A stretch of 64,000 nt of DNA, taken from positions 52,377,659 to 52,441,658 of the forward strand of contig CM049313.1 of NCBI GenBank assembly GCA_026874595.1. Reading direction: 5' to 3'. The position numbers were made by a program, and so were the translations under genes. This document shows, in pieces, positions 24,682 to 35,111 of this stretch (its first letter is position 1; the number at the start of each line of letters is the position of its first letter). The notes under the pieces were generated by a model. That model ran no database searches. It was given only the letters and a program-made list of their open reading frames with translations, and was not told the origin of the DNA. Origin of the DNA: Sipunculus nudus (Eukaryota > Annelida > Sipuncula > Golfingiida > Sipunculidae).

Positions 24682-24790
24682 ATATATACCTCTCCCAAAA
24701 AAATAAAAACTTCGGGAAAGTTCTGAGTAACGAATGTTCCGGAACTATCTACACGTTAATTACCAGCTATAAGCCTCCTAGAAGCTTCTA
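24682..24790 (-). promoter_or_regulatory. Heat-shock promoter: three HSE clusters plus TATA box
   Basis: Eight exact GAA/TTC heat-shock pentamer cores lie in three 5-bp-phased blocks: TTC-GAA-TTC at 24711-24723, GAA-TTC-GAA at 24732-24744, and GAA-TTC at 24781-24788. On the minus strand they sit 20-100 bp upstream of GGTATATATT (24690-24681), a good TATA box, which predicts a start near 24655. This is the layout of HSF1-regulated promoters; the motifs are directly visible, the activity is inference. Confidence 0.6.
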
Positions 24791-24799
24791 AACCTTCAC

Positions 24800-26526
24800 A
24801 ATGTTTAATCAGCGAATCATAACAAATTTAAGTCTGGTAAGTTCCATCGTTTGATACGTAAGCAAAAGGATCTACCGATAACCACAACTAATTATAATGA
24901 TAAACACAACATTATTAAATATCACTGACTACGTTTCCCTGCTTATATCTATATTATCCTATGGTGCTCTCATTTAACAAAAACTGACCTGGTAAATACA
25001 TATGTGCCACAATTGCTTTACATAAGAGTTGTCTAAAGGTCTCGTTGGTAGGTTTGCAATCCTGGTGAATCCTGGTGCAAAATAATGTATTAAAATCCTT
25101 TGCCCGAACGATTGTTTATCCGAAAAAAAACCTTGTTCCCCGAGCCGTTCAGATCATCGACGCTGTACTTTATGAAGAACCTCTTTTTGTGTTATTGCGA
25201 TACTTTTCGTTTCAACTATTACGCTTTGGTTAAAACATATTTTCTTTTTTCATTTTTTGAACGTTCAGTAATTTATCGCAAATAAGAGAAAATTGGTGAA
25301 TCTGCTGCTTATAGCAAGAGTGAAACAGACGAGGCGGATACTTTAAAGGACAGTGCTACAGTATCTCTCCCGAGAGCAACATCCCAAACGCCGGCTCCCG
25401 GGAGAGGCAAGAAGACAACGCCGGTTGAGGAAGCGGAGGTCAACTGCAGGCTTTAAGCCAGACCTGATTGGACAGGCAATTGTACAAAATATTCCCGTAA
25501 AAAACTGGAAAAGAAATAAGTCCTAGAAACAAACCACTCCCGAGATGAAGATAAGCTTTTCCTCATTTGCCACCTTGCCACGCTGCGGCCATTATCCCGA
25601 CAAAGATTAGCTTTGGCGAAAATCGAAATACACAAAACTGTTTTTTTTTAGGCCGAACGATAAGATGGACGAGGTCCCCTGCCCTCCAGCATGAAACTAA
25701 ACTCCTCAGTACAACATTTCCGATCTAGACAAAGAACCGAACATAAGCTACAGTCTCTAGGCAATCAGTTAAAATAAACTTGATCATGACATAAGAAGCC
25801 GAACATGAACTACAGTTTGGATTTTATTCTGTTTTATATGGTAAAACAATGTCTAAAGCCATGAATAAACAACTATCTTGTCTTTTTTTTCCTTTTACAT
25901 ATAATTTTAATTAAATTATATGAAGGTCTATGGTGTGAATGATCGTTAAATATATTTATCACGGCATTATATTGATACTATATATATATATATATATTAG
26001 ATATATATTTTATATATGATATCTAACTTTTACAAGATCCACTGAACTTTAATCCCTATGAAGTGTTTCAGGACCAAATAAAACATTTTCAGAAAAATAT
26101 AGTTATATCAGTATTAATTCCCTGAAGCTGTTGTATTAAACAAAACTTTCTGACAGCTAGGGTCAAGTTTGGCTAACTTAAAAACACTAAAGGTGAAGTC
26201 ATTAATTTTACCTGCCTTGTAATAATATAAATACTATGAACATTATAATTATATATCATATATATAATTAAACATAATTCTGTCAGTTGGTGTATCATAC
26301 CGTTAGCATGGATCCTTGAAGTGTTGTCTCAGATTTAAAACGTTATGTATCATTCATATTATTGAGTAATGGAATCAGGGATCAGGAAAATAGCCTTTGA
26401 ACCTGGCGCTTTTGATGAATCGCATGCAGTTGCGTCAATTTAGTATGAAGGGTGGTCGGATGACTTGTAGATGTGGAAGGGAAAGAGTAATAAAACATGA
26501 CACAACTTTTTTATAAGTCTATAAAT

Positions 26527-26531
<5 letters not shown>
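24800..26531. other. Intergenic DNA
   Basis: No supported gene. A GC-richer stretch at 25310-25680 has only short overlapping frames. A small TA tract occurs at 25979-25998. Confidence 0.4.

Positions 26532-26571
<40 letters not shown>
26532..26571. repeat. (TA)n microsatellite
   Basis: Uninterrupted TA tract. Confidence 0.95.
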
Positions 26572-26573
<2 letters not shown>

Positions 26574-26801
26574 TATGTGAATCGTTTCAAATATATTAAA
26601 AAAACTAAGTTTAAGGTATATTTTTTTAATGTTATAGTATAGGTTAATTCAAAACAGGGATCAGATATAAAATATTTGAATGTGAATTAAGTAAAATGTT
26701 CATTCAAAATATTTTATATCCCATCTGTTGATTAATGCTTGTTTATCAAGTAGAAAGGTAGAAATGAAACCAAAGTCTATCATTATAATTAATTATATGC
26801 T

Positions 26802-27128
26802 TTATTTCCAATATAAAAAGCCTAATCTCTGAACAGTTTGGTTCTGGATCATTCCATTTTTTCTATAACGTTGGAGGAGGTATATTTTACCATCCCCATA
26901 TCCCATTGGCGCCCCCGGTTGTACCCATGTCACGAAAGAAACAGATTGTTTAACAGATCGAAACTGCATTGCCAGCTTTCCTTTTATATGAGCTATCAGT
27001 GTAGGTGTATCGTCATAGGCAATAGCCGTGATAACCCGACTCAGTAGGCAATCGGATAATTTGACTGGTAAGCCTAATCGAGTCGTAATACAAGTAATAT
27101 CGAGAAATTTATTGCTGTGGTCTTGCAT
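26802..27128 (-). CDS. Unassigned 108-codon open frame
   Basis: A complete minus-strand open frame, longer than most in this AT-rich region, with a fairly balanced amino-acid composition (for example a PVKLSDCLLSRVITAIAYDD segment and TWVQPGAPMGYGDG). I do not recognise a domain, signal peptide or membrane segment. No TATA box, splice site pair or poly(A) signal obviously frames it. It could be a decayed exon or a transposon remnant; chance is possible. Confidence 0.2.
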   Translation of the reverse strand: MQDHSNKFLDITCITTRLGLPVKLSDCLLSRVITAIAYDDTPTLIAHIKGKLAMQFRSVKQSVSFVTWVQPGAPMGYGDGKIYLLQRYRKNGMIQNQTVQRLGFLYWK

Positions 27129-27599
27129 CAGGTTGCATTCATATTGTGGTAAAAGGCCAATAATTTAAATATAATGCTAAGAATGATAAATTAACACAAA
27201 AGTACACATGTGAGCTCACAACCCAAACTGAAACACCGTCTCGATGGGCACGGGTCATTTCCTGTATCGCCTGCAAGCTGCCTGCATAATATAACCAGTG
27301 CGAGCCATGCTTGTGTTCATGCGGTCATAAGTTTAACAAACATGCCGAGGGTTTTACCAATGTGCTAGATTAAGACGGAACTTTTCTCGCTCATGTTTTG
27401 TATTATAAGAAAGTACACCAAAAAATGATAACGAATGGTCTGGTTTAACGTTGATTGACAGTGTACCTATAGGCCATGAAGTGTTGTCAGAAATTACGAA
27501 AATATTTGCATCTTCATAAGGCCTACGCTCGTTACACTGCGCTTTAACTATAGGCCTACTTCCTATATGGTAAATTCAGTTGCTTCTTTAGAAGCGTAA

Positions 27600-27645
27600 T
27601 GGGGCTGTCCCACTGAGGCGACGCTTCAGGCGACTACAGGCGATC
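27600..27645 (+). repeat. Harbinger left terminal inverted repeat
   Basis: Starts TGGGGCTGTCCCACTGAGG. The first 15 bases are identical to the inverted right end, then scattered mismatches (such as G/T at position 16) occur over a further ~30 bases. Confidence 0.9.
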
Positions 27646-27885
27646 GTCTGAGTCGTGGCAGGTCGCCTGAAAACAGGCGCAGGACCCCCGCTACGACTTG
27701 GTCTACGACAAGCTACGACAGCAAGGCGACTATGAGACGTCAAGGTACGACAAGCTGCCGACAACCGGCGACCAAATCGCCGCGACAAAGGACGATCACC
27801 TACAACAACCTACGACAACTTACGACCACACTGGCGACAACCTACGACATGCTACGTCCACCCGCGACCTGTAGGCGACAACTCA
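27620..27885 (+). repeat. Harbinger left subterminal motif array
   Basis: Dense short motifs: six GGCGAC and five CTACGAC within about 270 bp, plus variants (TTACGAC, CGCGACA). The same motifs fill the right subterminal region. Likely binding sites for the transposase or its MADF partner; that role is inferred from other Harbinger systems. Confidence 0.7.
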
Positions 27886-27927
27886 GAAGAGTTCACTCTA
27901 TTTCAGAAGGGATTCGCTCAGTTTTCC

Positions 27928-27935
27928 TATAAAAA
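27928..27935 (+). promoter_or_regulatory. TATA box of the Harbinger transposase gene
   Basis: TATAAAAA lies 43 bp upstream of the first ATG (27971), at the inner edge of the subterminal array. Good core-promoter fit. Confidence 0.5.
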
Positions 27936-27970
27936 GGGGTAGGGTTGCAATTATTCTGCATAGTAATATC

Positions 27971-29250
27971 ATGGAGTCACATCAGAGTATATTACTGCTG
28001 CAAGAAGAAGAAGCTCTGCTGCTTGCGGCAGCTCTCACGCTAAAAGATCAGCAGAATAGGAAGAAGAGGCGACTGGGGAAGAAGGCCAAGGAGAGGTCTG
28101 TGTGGTTGAAGCCCTTGTGCCAGAAGAGATCTAGGTAGGGCCAGTTTGAAAATCTGATGGTTGAACTCCAGCAAGAAGACGAGGCTGCCTTCAATAACTT
28201 TACTAGGCTCCCTCGTGAGCTATTCCAGGAGATGGAGACAAGGGTGCGGCCTTTTCTCGAAAAGAAACATACCTTCATGAGGAAGCCACTGGAACCAGGC
28301 CTACGCCTTGCCATCACCCTCCGCTACCTGGCATCAGGAGACTCCTACAAAAGTCTCTCCTATAGTTTCCTTGTGCCCCACAACACCATCAGCAAGGTTA
28401 TCCGAGAGAGGCCATCATGACTGCTTACGAAGATGAAGTCATGGACTGCCCCAGTACACCAAGATGAGTTGAAGACAGTGTTGCAGGACTTTGCTAACAG
28501 ATGGAACTTCGAGCGTACGTGCGGGGCAGTGGATGGCAAACATGTGGCCATCAGGTGTCCACCCAAAGGGGTTCTGAATACTTCAACTATAGGAAGTTCC
28601 ATTCCATTGTACTGATGGTTGTGGTGGATGCAAATTACAACTTCCTGTTTGTTAAAGTTGGCACACCTGGCAGCGTGGCGGATGGTGGGATCTGGAGAGT
28701 TACACCCTTGGGCAAGCACTGGAAGAAGGCAGAGCAGGCTTTCCTGAACTAGAACCTCTGCCAGGAGAAGACAGCCCTGACGTCCCCTACTCATTGGTTG
28801 CTGATGACGCCGTCATGGTTAATGAAGCCATACCCACACAGGCAGATGTCAAGGGAGCAGAGAATCTTCAACTACTGACTGTCCAGGTCAAGGGGAGTGG
28901 TGGAAAACGCCTTCGGCATCCTCGCCAGTAGATTTAGATGTTTACTAACTACGATGGAGCACGAGCCGAAGAATGTTGAAACCATTGTCTACGCATCATG
29001 TGTCCTCCACAACTTGATCCGCACCAGAAGTGCAGCAGCAGCCATGGAGGAGGGTGATCGAATAAACAACCAGACAGGAAACATCTTACCAGGTTCATGG
29101 AGAACCGAAAGGCAGGAAGAACCCTTGTTGGGACTAACTAGATTGCCAGGAAACTCCTCTAACAAAAGGGCCAAGGACCAGAGGGACCATCTCTGCACTT
29201 ACTACAACTCCGAACAAGGCAGTGCACCATGGCAAAACGACATGATCTGA
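27971..29250 (+). pseudogene. Harbinger DDE transposase (HARBI1-like nuclease), disabled
   Basis: When intact this enzyme cuts and reinserts the element as a DDE nuclease. The ATG at 27971 opens a frame (MESHQSILLL..., then a basic KKRRLGKKAK tract) that hits TAG at 28136-28138. The same frame continues through LPRELFQEMETRVRPFL and RLAITLRYLASGDSYKSLS, the usual N-terminal helical region. Frame changes follow near 28411-28450, 28565-28575, 28711 and 28812, and a TGA sits at 28876-28878. Catalytic landmarks remain: Asp in GAVDGKHV (codon 28532-28534), Asp in VADDA (about 28803) and Glu in VVENAFGILASRFRC near 28900. The order and spacing match HARBI1-type DDE_Tnp_4 proteins. It appears intronless. 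The 144-codon minus-strand frame at 28360-28794 is its shadow. Confidence 0.85.
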
Positions 29251-29995
29251 AGACCAGGAAGAAGCCCCAAGAACCACAACTAAATTGCAAATGACATGTA
29301 TTTTCTTTACTGATATTGAAAAAAATACAAGATTTATCAACCTACCATTTGTTGTTTATTATTGAATTACGAAGAACATACAACACTGCATGGTAAATAT
29401 GTTAGTTACAGAAAAATGTAAAATTTTCTATAATAATGCAAAAAAATCATAAAACAACACAATATCAAATAATGGTACGCCTGTGTTTGGAACTATTATC
29501 TATAAAAATGCAATAGTAATCATCACTAAAACAAAATCTTTAGTCTGATCAGTAGCATCAATCTTAAAAAGCTAAAAAAATACAATATAAATGTAACGGC
29601 TGTGATAGGCACCATTAAATTTGTAGAAACAGGTAATTACATTGTAATTATATATACTAAGAATGTTCCATGTATTTATCCGCATAAAACATAAAATAAT
29701 GGTACACTGGAGTTAGGAACAAAAAAATGCAATATTAATCATCATTAAAACAAATCTTTAGTCTAGTCAGTAGCATCAAGCTTACAAAGCTTAAAAAATA
29801 CAAGCATGTTCTATGTATTTAACATACTAAGCATGTTCTTTGTATTTATCCGCATAAAACTTTCTACTTAAGTAGCTCTGAAAGCGATTTTACATAAAAA
29901 AAATGCTTATACAAAGCTCAAACATTACACAGATGTCTGATTTGTGTCCAGTAATCCTGTGAAACTCAAACTTAATTGAACTCCCCACTCATCTC
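29251..29995. other. Harbinger interior between its two genes
   Basis: AT-rich, convergent 3' side of both genes. It contains an internal direct duplication: about 29473-29585 resembles 29698-29810 (shared ATCATCA.TAAAACAAA and TCAGTAGCATCAA blocks), offset by about 225 bp. No third gene is seen. Confidence 0.6.
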
Positions 29996-32305
29996 CTAAA
30001 CCTCTGTTCTACGTGTACCTCCTGGTGTTACTGATGTAGACTTGGGTGTGCCCAGGCTAGGGTAGTCTGGGAATGCAGAGGAAAATGCAGAGACGGTACT
30101 AGTCCTTGCAGGCTGCAACACAGATACATATCAATGTTTAACGGCAAATAAGACAAATAAATAATATTTTTCACAAGCTATGGCAACAAATTGAAGTAAA
30201 AAAAATCACACAAAAAAGTAAAATTTGATACCTATAGTGAGCCTGAAGATGCTGTGGTCCTATCAAACCTAATTGTTGTTGTCCCACTTGTTGCTGTCTC
30301 ACGTGACCCACCTGCTGTTGTTCCATAAATTGCTGCTCCGCTTGTACCATCTGTTGCTCTCCCATCTGTTGCGGTCCCAAGTGTTACATCTGTTGTTGTC
30401 CCATCTGTTGCTGTCACATGTATTGCATCTGTTGATGTCCCATCTGTTGTTGCCCCACGAGTCCAGTCAGTTGTTGTGTAATATGTTGCTGACCCGTATG
30501 TCCGATCGGTTGCTGTCCTATCTGTTGTTGTCTCATCTGTTGCTGTCGTATGTGTTCCATCTGCTGCTGAGTCTTCAACACACATGAATTTATTATTGAT
30601 TTGATCACAATAAAACATAAATGTGAAGGTCAGATTTTCAAATAAAATATTCCAAAAGTTATATCCCACAAATAGCAATTAAAATATTTACCAGCTGGGA
30701 GTAGTAATGGCCCATCCTCATAGCATCCATGGTGTAAGTAAACCACATGTTCTCTGGAATTTTGATTATCTCAGACTTTAAGAACCCTAGGAAGGTATCA
30801 ACAGCCCTCTCATGTGGTGTCTGAGGCTGTGTCATGGCCTTTCTGATCTCGCTTGCCTCTGTTGCCTGTTGTAGGATCTGCAACATACATTAATAAGACA
30901 CAGGTTAATAAAAATGGAGAAAAAAATAGAGAGAAGATAAACAAATGGATCGATTGATGGTTGGAAGCAAAGAGAAACTACCACCCCTCCCCCCTACTCC
31001 ACCCCCTAAATACCTACTTTCCTAATAAGTTCCTGCTGAATTGCCTCTCCCTCATCTGTCTCACTTGCTGCATTTGACCTGGCAGTGGTCCAAGCCCTCT
31101 TACAGTGCTGCTTTTTGGTGGAGTGGATGGGTCCAGGGGTTGCCTCCAGTGGTTCAACATCATCTCCATTGTACAAACTGGGCAGTGGCGTTTTCTTGTC
31201 AAACTGAAATAAAATCAATGTGATTTCAACATTATCTTTACAAAATGTCAGTAATATTAGGAAATGCAAGCCAGTTGACAAACAAATTATCAATTTAAAA
31301 GTAAGTAAATATTTTATAACAATTACCTTCTTTGTACTCTGTCTTCCCTCGACTCTTATTATATGTGAATTGATAAATCCCAATTTGTCGATGATCCACT
31401 GTTGCCTGGGGGTAATTTTTTTTACCTCCAGAGCCTGACTTGTTCCCAATCTGTGACAGCTTGCTATATCTTGTTCTCTGGCTTTTGAACCACTGAAAGA
31501 GTTGGGTAGCTGTAAAACAATATAACATCATTGTGAAATGTCTGCCTACAAGAGAATGGAACAGCAAATGTAAGGCTAGAAACTTGCGTGTATCAACAGG
31601 TTGTACCTGTTACCACACTTGACAAAAAATAAAGAAAATTTCTTTAAAAAAGATTATAAAATGCAACCGGCAGGTTAAATTAACATGCAAACTTGCTTCT
31701 GGTTTACTGCATAATCATCGGCCTGCATTTCATTTCATCGCATCACAAACAAATTTTTGTTTTCATTATATTTATTTAATATATTTTTCATTTAGTTTTT
31801 TTTTCTGCAAGACAATATGAAATTGCAAAATTCAAAAAGAAATTCAGAAAAACAAACATGTGCAGTCGGGGAACTCCTTGGCCTTGTCCTCAAGAAGAGA
31901 GCTCCTCTTGTCCTTGTTTCTATAATGTTGATGGTTCTTGTCATAGAGCTCTGGATGTGCCTGATACCACTCGACCAGTTCTCCTTCTTGTTCTCTGCTG
32001 AACTCATAAGGAACCACCTTGGATTTTATGGCCTTCTTCCCCTGCACCTGGACAGTGAACACAGTCGGGACACTTTAGACATCAGTGTCCTGAGCATCAT
32101 CTGATGCTGATTCTGAGCCAGTAGCAGTACCAGCGGTACCTGTGGCCTCTGCAGAGTTGCCAATTTTGGCGGGGGAGGGGATGGAGTCACGAACTACCTT
32201 ACTGGTCTCCTCATTATCCTCCTTCTGGGCCGCCTCCTGTGTCTCCTGGGATTGGGGTATTGATTTGGCCTTGCCCTTTTGCTGTCCTCTCCTTCTAGGC
32301 GGCAT
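29996..32305 (-). pseudogene. Harbinger MADF/Myb-SANT partner gene, multi-exon, disabled
   Basis: Inferred exons (minus strand): 32305-31858, 31509-31327, 31203-31018, 30877-30692, 30572-30232 and 30112-29996, with GT..AG borders. Junctions 2/3, 3/4 and 4/5 are phase 0; junction 1/2 splits a codon. Exon 1 begins MPPRRRGQQKGKAK and ends in the first half of a MADF domain (REQEGELVEWYQAHPELYD); exon 2 continues with LFQWFKSQRTRYSKL. Exon 4 carries a BESS-like helix (AVDTFLGFLKSEIIKIPENM). Exon 5 is a glutamine-rich degenerate repeat (QQQM/GQQ). Defects: TAA in exon 1 (about 32072-32074), a frameshift in an eight-A run in exon 2 (31416-31423), two stops in exon 5, and a 5/6 phase mismatch. Such proteins help Harbinger transposase bind DNA and reach the nucleus. 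Confidence 0.75.
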
Positions 32306-32380
32306 GATGTACTATAAAATTCCAATATTAACAATGCAAGGTTCACAAATACTCATGTACCTCAAATGGAGTCATCCTGC

Positions 32381-32390
32381 TATTTATATA
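32381..32390 (-). promoter_or_regulatory. TATA box of the Harbinger MADF gene
   Basis: The minus strand reads TATATAAATA about 76 bp upstream of the ATG at 32305, just inside the right subterminal array. This mirrors the TATA box of the transposase gene at the other end. Confidence 0.5.
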
Positions 32391-32394
32391 GTCG

Positions 32395-32945
32395 CACTTG
32401 TCTCACAGAGACCTCACTGTCGTAGTCAGGCGTACCTAGTCGCCTTTGATCGCCGATGGTTGCCACCTGTCGTAGGTTGTCTTCCACTGTCGTAGGTTGT
32501 TGCCGTTATGGTCGTAGATGGTCGTCGGTATGGTCGCACACTGTTGTAGGTTGTTACCGTTATGGTCGTACATGGTCGTCGGTATGGTCGTACGTTGTCG
32601 TAGGTTGTCGCCAATAAGGCGCTGATGAATTTCCTTGTCGCGACCTGACTTCCCTTGTCGCCTGAACCAGTCGGCGATTGACGTAGGTAGTCGCCCAAGA
32701 TGATCGCCTAGGTCAGCACCCGCGACAACCCACGTCACCTGGCGACAGCCTACGACAGCCTACGACTGCTCCTTCGCCAACAGAAGACAGGCTACGCCCA
32801 CTGGCGTCAAAAAAGCTGTCGCCGGACAATTGTGAACATGTTGAAAATCCAGAGGCGACAACTTTGAGGCCACGAGTCTTCGGGCGACTTCAGTCGACTT
32901 CAGGTGACAGCCTGGTCGCCTGTAGTCGCCTGTAGAGTCGCCTAA
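32395..32945 (-). repeat. Harbinger right subterminal motif array
   Basis: Filled with GTCGTAG and GTCGCC (complements of CTACGAC and GGCGAC) in its inner part, switching to GGCGAC/CTACGAC orientation near 32720-32890. It includes a 54-bp tandem duplication (32489-32542 and 32543-32596; GTAGGTTGTTrCCGTTATGG). It is about twice as long as the left array, so the ends are asymmetric. Confidence 0.7.
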
Positions 32946-32959
32946 GTGGGACAGCCCCA
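32914..32959 (-). repeat. Harbinger right terminal inverted repeat
   Basis: Ends AGTGGGACAGCCCCA, the exact inverse of the left 15 bases. Confidence 0.9.
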
Positions 32960-32995
32960 TAAGATTTCCGCAGCCTCGGGAGCGTACATAAGGCC

Positions 32996-35050
32996 TTATA
33001 ATGCGATCCTCAGACTCAGATGTAGAGACACTCTGGCGCAAGTAAACTGGTTGTAAAGCCAGAGGGTCGATATGACGCTACATTGACAATGGACACAAGC
33101 CCCGGGATCCTGAGATACATCTCAAGACTGACGCCCACAGGGAGCGTTTCATAGATCCCTAATGTGTCCGATCCTAAAACCAGCCACCTCCCTAAAACAC
33201 GCTATCCTGGCAATTCATCGAGTGACAGTTTTTTCCTATTTTTATTTTAGGTATTTGGGCAGGAAGTTCACAGTCACTTCAGTGTATGTTCAGTCCTTCT
33301 TTATATGTACATGGTCACATAATGAACATGACTCCCTAACTTTGTCTTGTATATTTGTAAATAAAAAAAAATTATTCTATTCATATACATTTTGTAGTTT
33401 TTTTTATCTTAGTTTGAGTTACGGTATTTCCTTAATATTTCTGTGAGGAGACATCCTCTTATCTTTATTCACTGACAATATTGGCACATCTGTGAGCTTA
33501 TCCTATGATAAATTTTTAAGTATTCGCGTACATGTCCCATGAGCGTGAACAAAATGGGAGACCAATTATTATAAAAGAGTATTCTCTCGACTGACACATT
33601 TACTGCATCAACAACAATGAACAAAATCCAATTTAAAACAAAGGAGAATCTTCTGGGTATGACCGTGCGAAGTTGGGTCCAAACGTAATTGTATTTGATG
33701 TAATTGTAATAACAATTACTTTTTCGAGTAATTGCAATTGTTCTCGGTGGTATGACGTAGAAATATGAAGATCACTCACTCATGTCAGCAGGTGCAGCAG
33801 TCACCAGGCCTGGTTAACAGGATATAAAATGATAGGAAGTTGTTGCTACTATCCTTACTCCTCAGAAACCGGAATGGAATTTTGCAGACGTAAATAAAAA
33901 TCAAAGGCGGTTACCTCCAACTAAAATATAAACAAAAAGTGTTGTATTGCTAGCTCATATTACATGCACCCTCATCCGCACATCACATGCACGTCAGGCT
34001 GTGGGTAAGATGAATGAATTGGAACGAATGTACTGTGAATACTGCTGAGTGTAGGTCTTACTCCATGCAGTCCCACATAAATATCTTCTCTTCAGATAAA
34101 CTTTTTTTCCAAGTTTTTCAGGTCAGTCTTAATTTGTAGCATCGGGAGACTAGACTTTACTAGGAACTCTACATGGAATAACAAGTCAGAGCTAGCCTGA
34201 ACTGTTTATAAAAGTCATGAATACCATATAAGATGGTTACATTCCAGACAGACATTCTCCGCCTCGCTTGTCTCGATCACGCCTTTTATAACCTGGCTAG
34301 GAGATTCGATCAGCGGTGTCAAAAAGGAACTAATCATGCATGGCGCCCACAATTCCGCAAAAAGAAGTATGATAGACTGGCTCAAACAATGGACTTCCGG
34401 GGGCTTCTCTATAGGGTATTATGTCCGCGAAGATAAATTTGAAGTGTACACACACAAGCTATATATTTATGGACAGACCAATTTAATCAGGATAACAAGA
34501 CCTCAGGCCCAAAGTTCCAACATAGACATGGTACATATCAACCAAAACATTCAATTACAAGCAACAAACTTCATTAAAAAACTACATTACAAATACAAAC
34601 TAATCAAAAGAATAAACTATGAACGGTAATAGATTAATAAATAAATAACCAAATAAAGAAAATAAAGAAAAATAAATATATATATATAAGACATAATCGA
34701 AATAAATAATTAAATGGGCATAAAATGATCGATTATTGCATTTTCATTCATTTTCATACCGCTTCGGTTTCTAGCTCTTACCTAGGAAGTAGCACTGTTA
34801 TTAAACAAAGAATGTCACCTTATATCATTCAATAGAAGCTAGAAAAACAATGGATGAGAGATTTAAATATTACTTGAACTGCATAAATTTTCAGGTTTAT
34901 AATAAATTCATAATCTTAATCTTTTAGCATCCTATTGGATGAAAATTGTTAATAGATATACGTCTCTGAAAGAATATTATGACTGTATACAATAATCGTA
35001 CGAAAGGCAAAAATCGAATTGAATTGGAGACCCCTTAACAATTCACAGGC

Positions 35051-35111
<61 letters not shown>

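Larger units (their letters stand above)
27597..32962 (+). mobile_element. PIF/Harbinger DNA transposon, near full length but decayed (TSD included)
   Basis: The element proper is 27600-32959. The ends are TGGGGCTGTCCCACT inverted, with the inverted repeat extending about 45 bp (27600-27645 against 32914-32959) with few mismatches, and TAA duplicated at 27597-27599 and 32960-32962. A 3-bp TWA target and two divergently placed genes, a DDE transposase (+) and a Myb/SANT-like (MADF) protein (-), are the hallmarks of PIF/Harbinger elements. Both genes carry stops and frameshifts, so this copy is not autonomous. Confidence 0.9.
27524..32986 (+). mobile_element. Tiny TIR transposon G, copy 2, split by the Harbinger insertion
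   Basis: Pieces 27524-27599 and 32963-32986 together form one copy of the element seen intact at 9539-9624: TACGCTC...TTCTTTAGAAGCGTAA joined to GATTTCCGC...GAGCGTA. Identical 9-mers CATAAGGCC lie immediately outside both ends (27515-27523 and 32987-32995), proving a 9-bp target duplication despite the 5.36-kb interruption. Confidence 0.8.

Noticed and set aside
24277-24800. Solo LTR retrotransposon end
   Set aside because: Promoter and poly(A) signal spacing would fit, but I could not find matching 5-bp flanking duplications or clear TG/CA ends. Left as an alternative.
28360-28794. 144-codon minus-strand open frame
   Set aside because: Antisense shadow of the Harbinger transposase pseudogene, whose residues on + match the family.
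30273-30587. Leu/His-rich 104-codon open frame on +
   Set aside because: Antisense of the Gln-rich repeat exon of the MADF gene; low-complexity.
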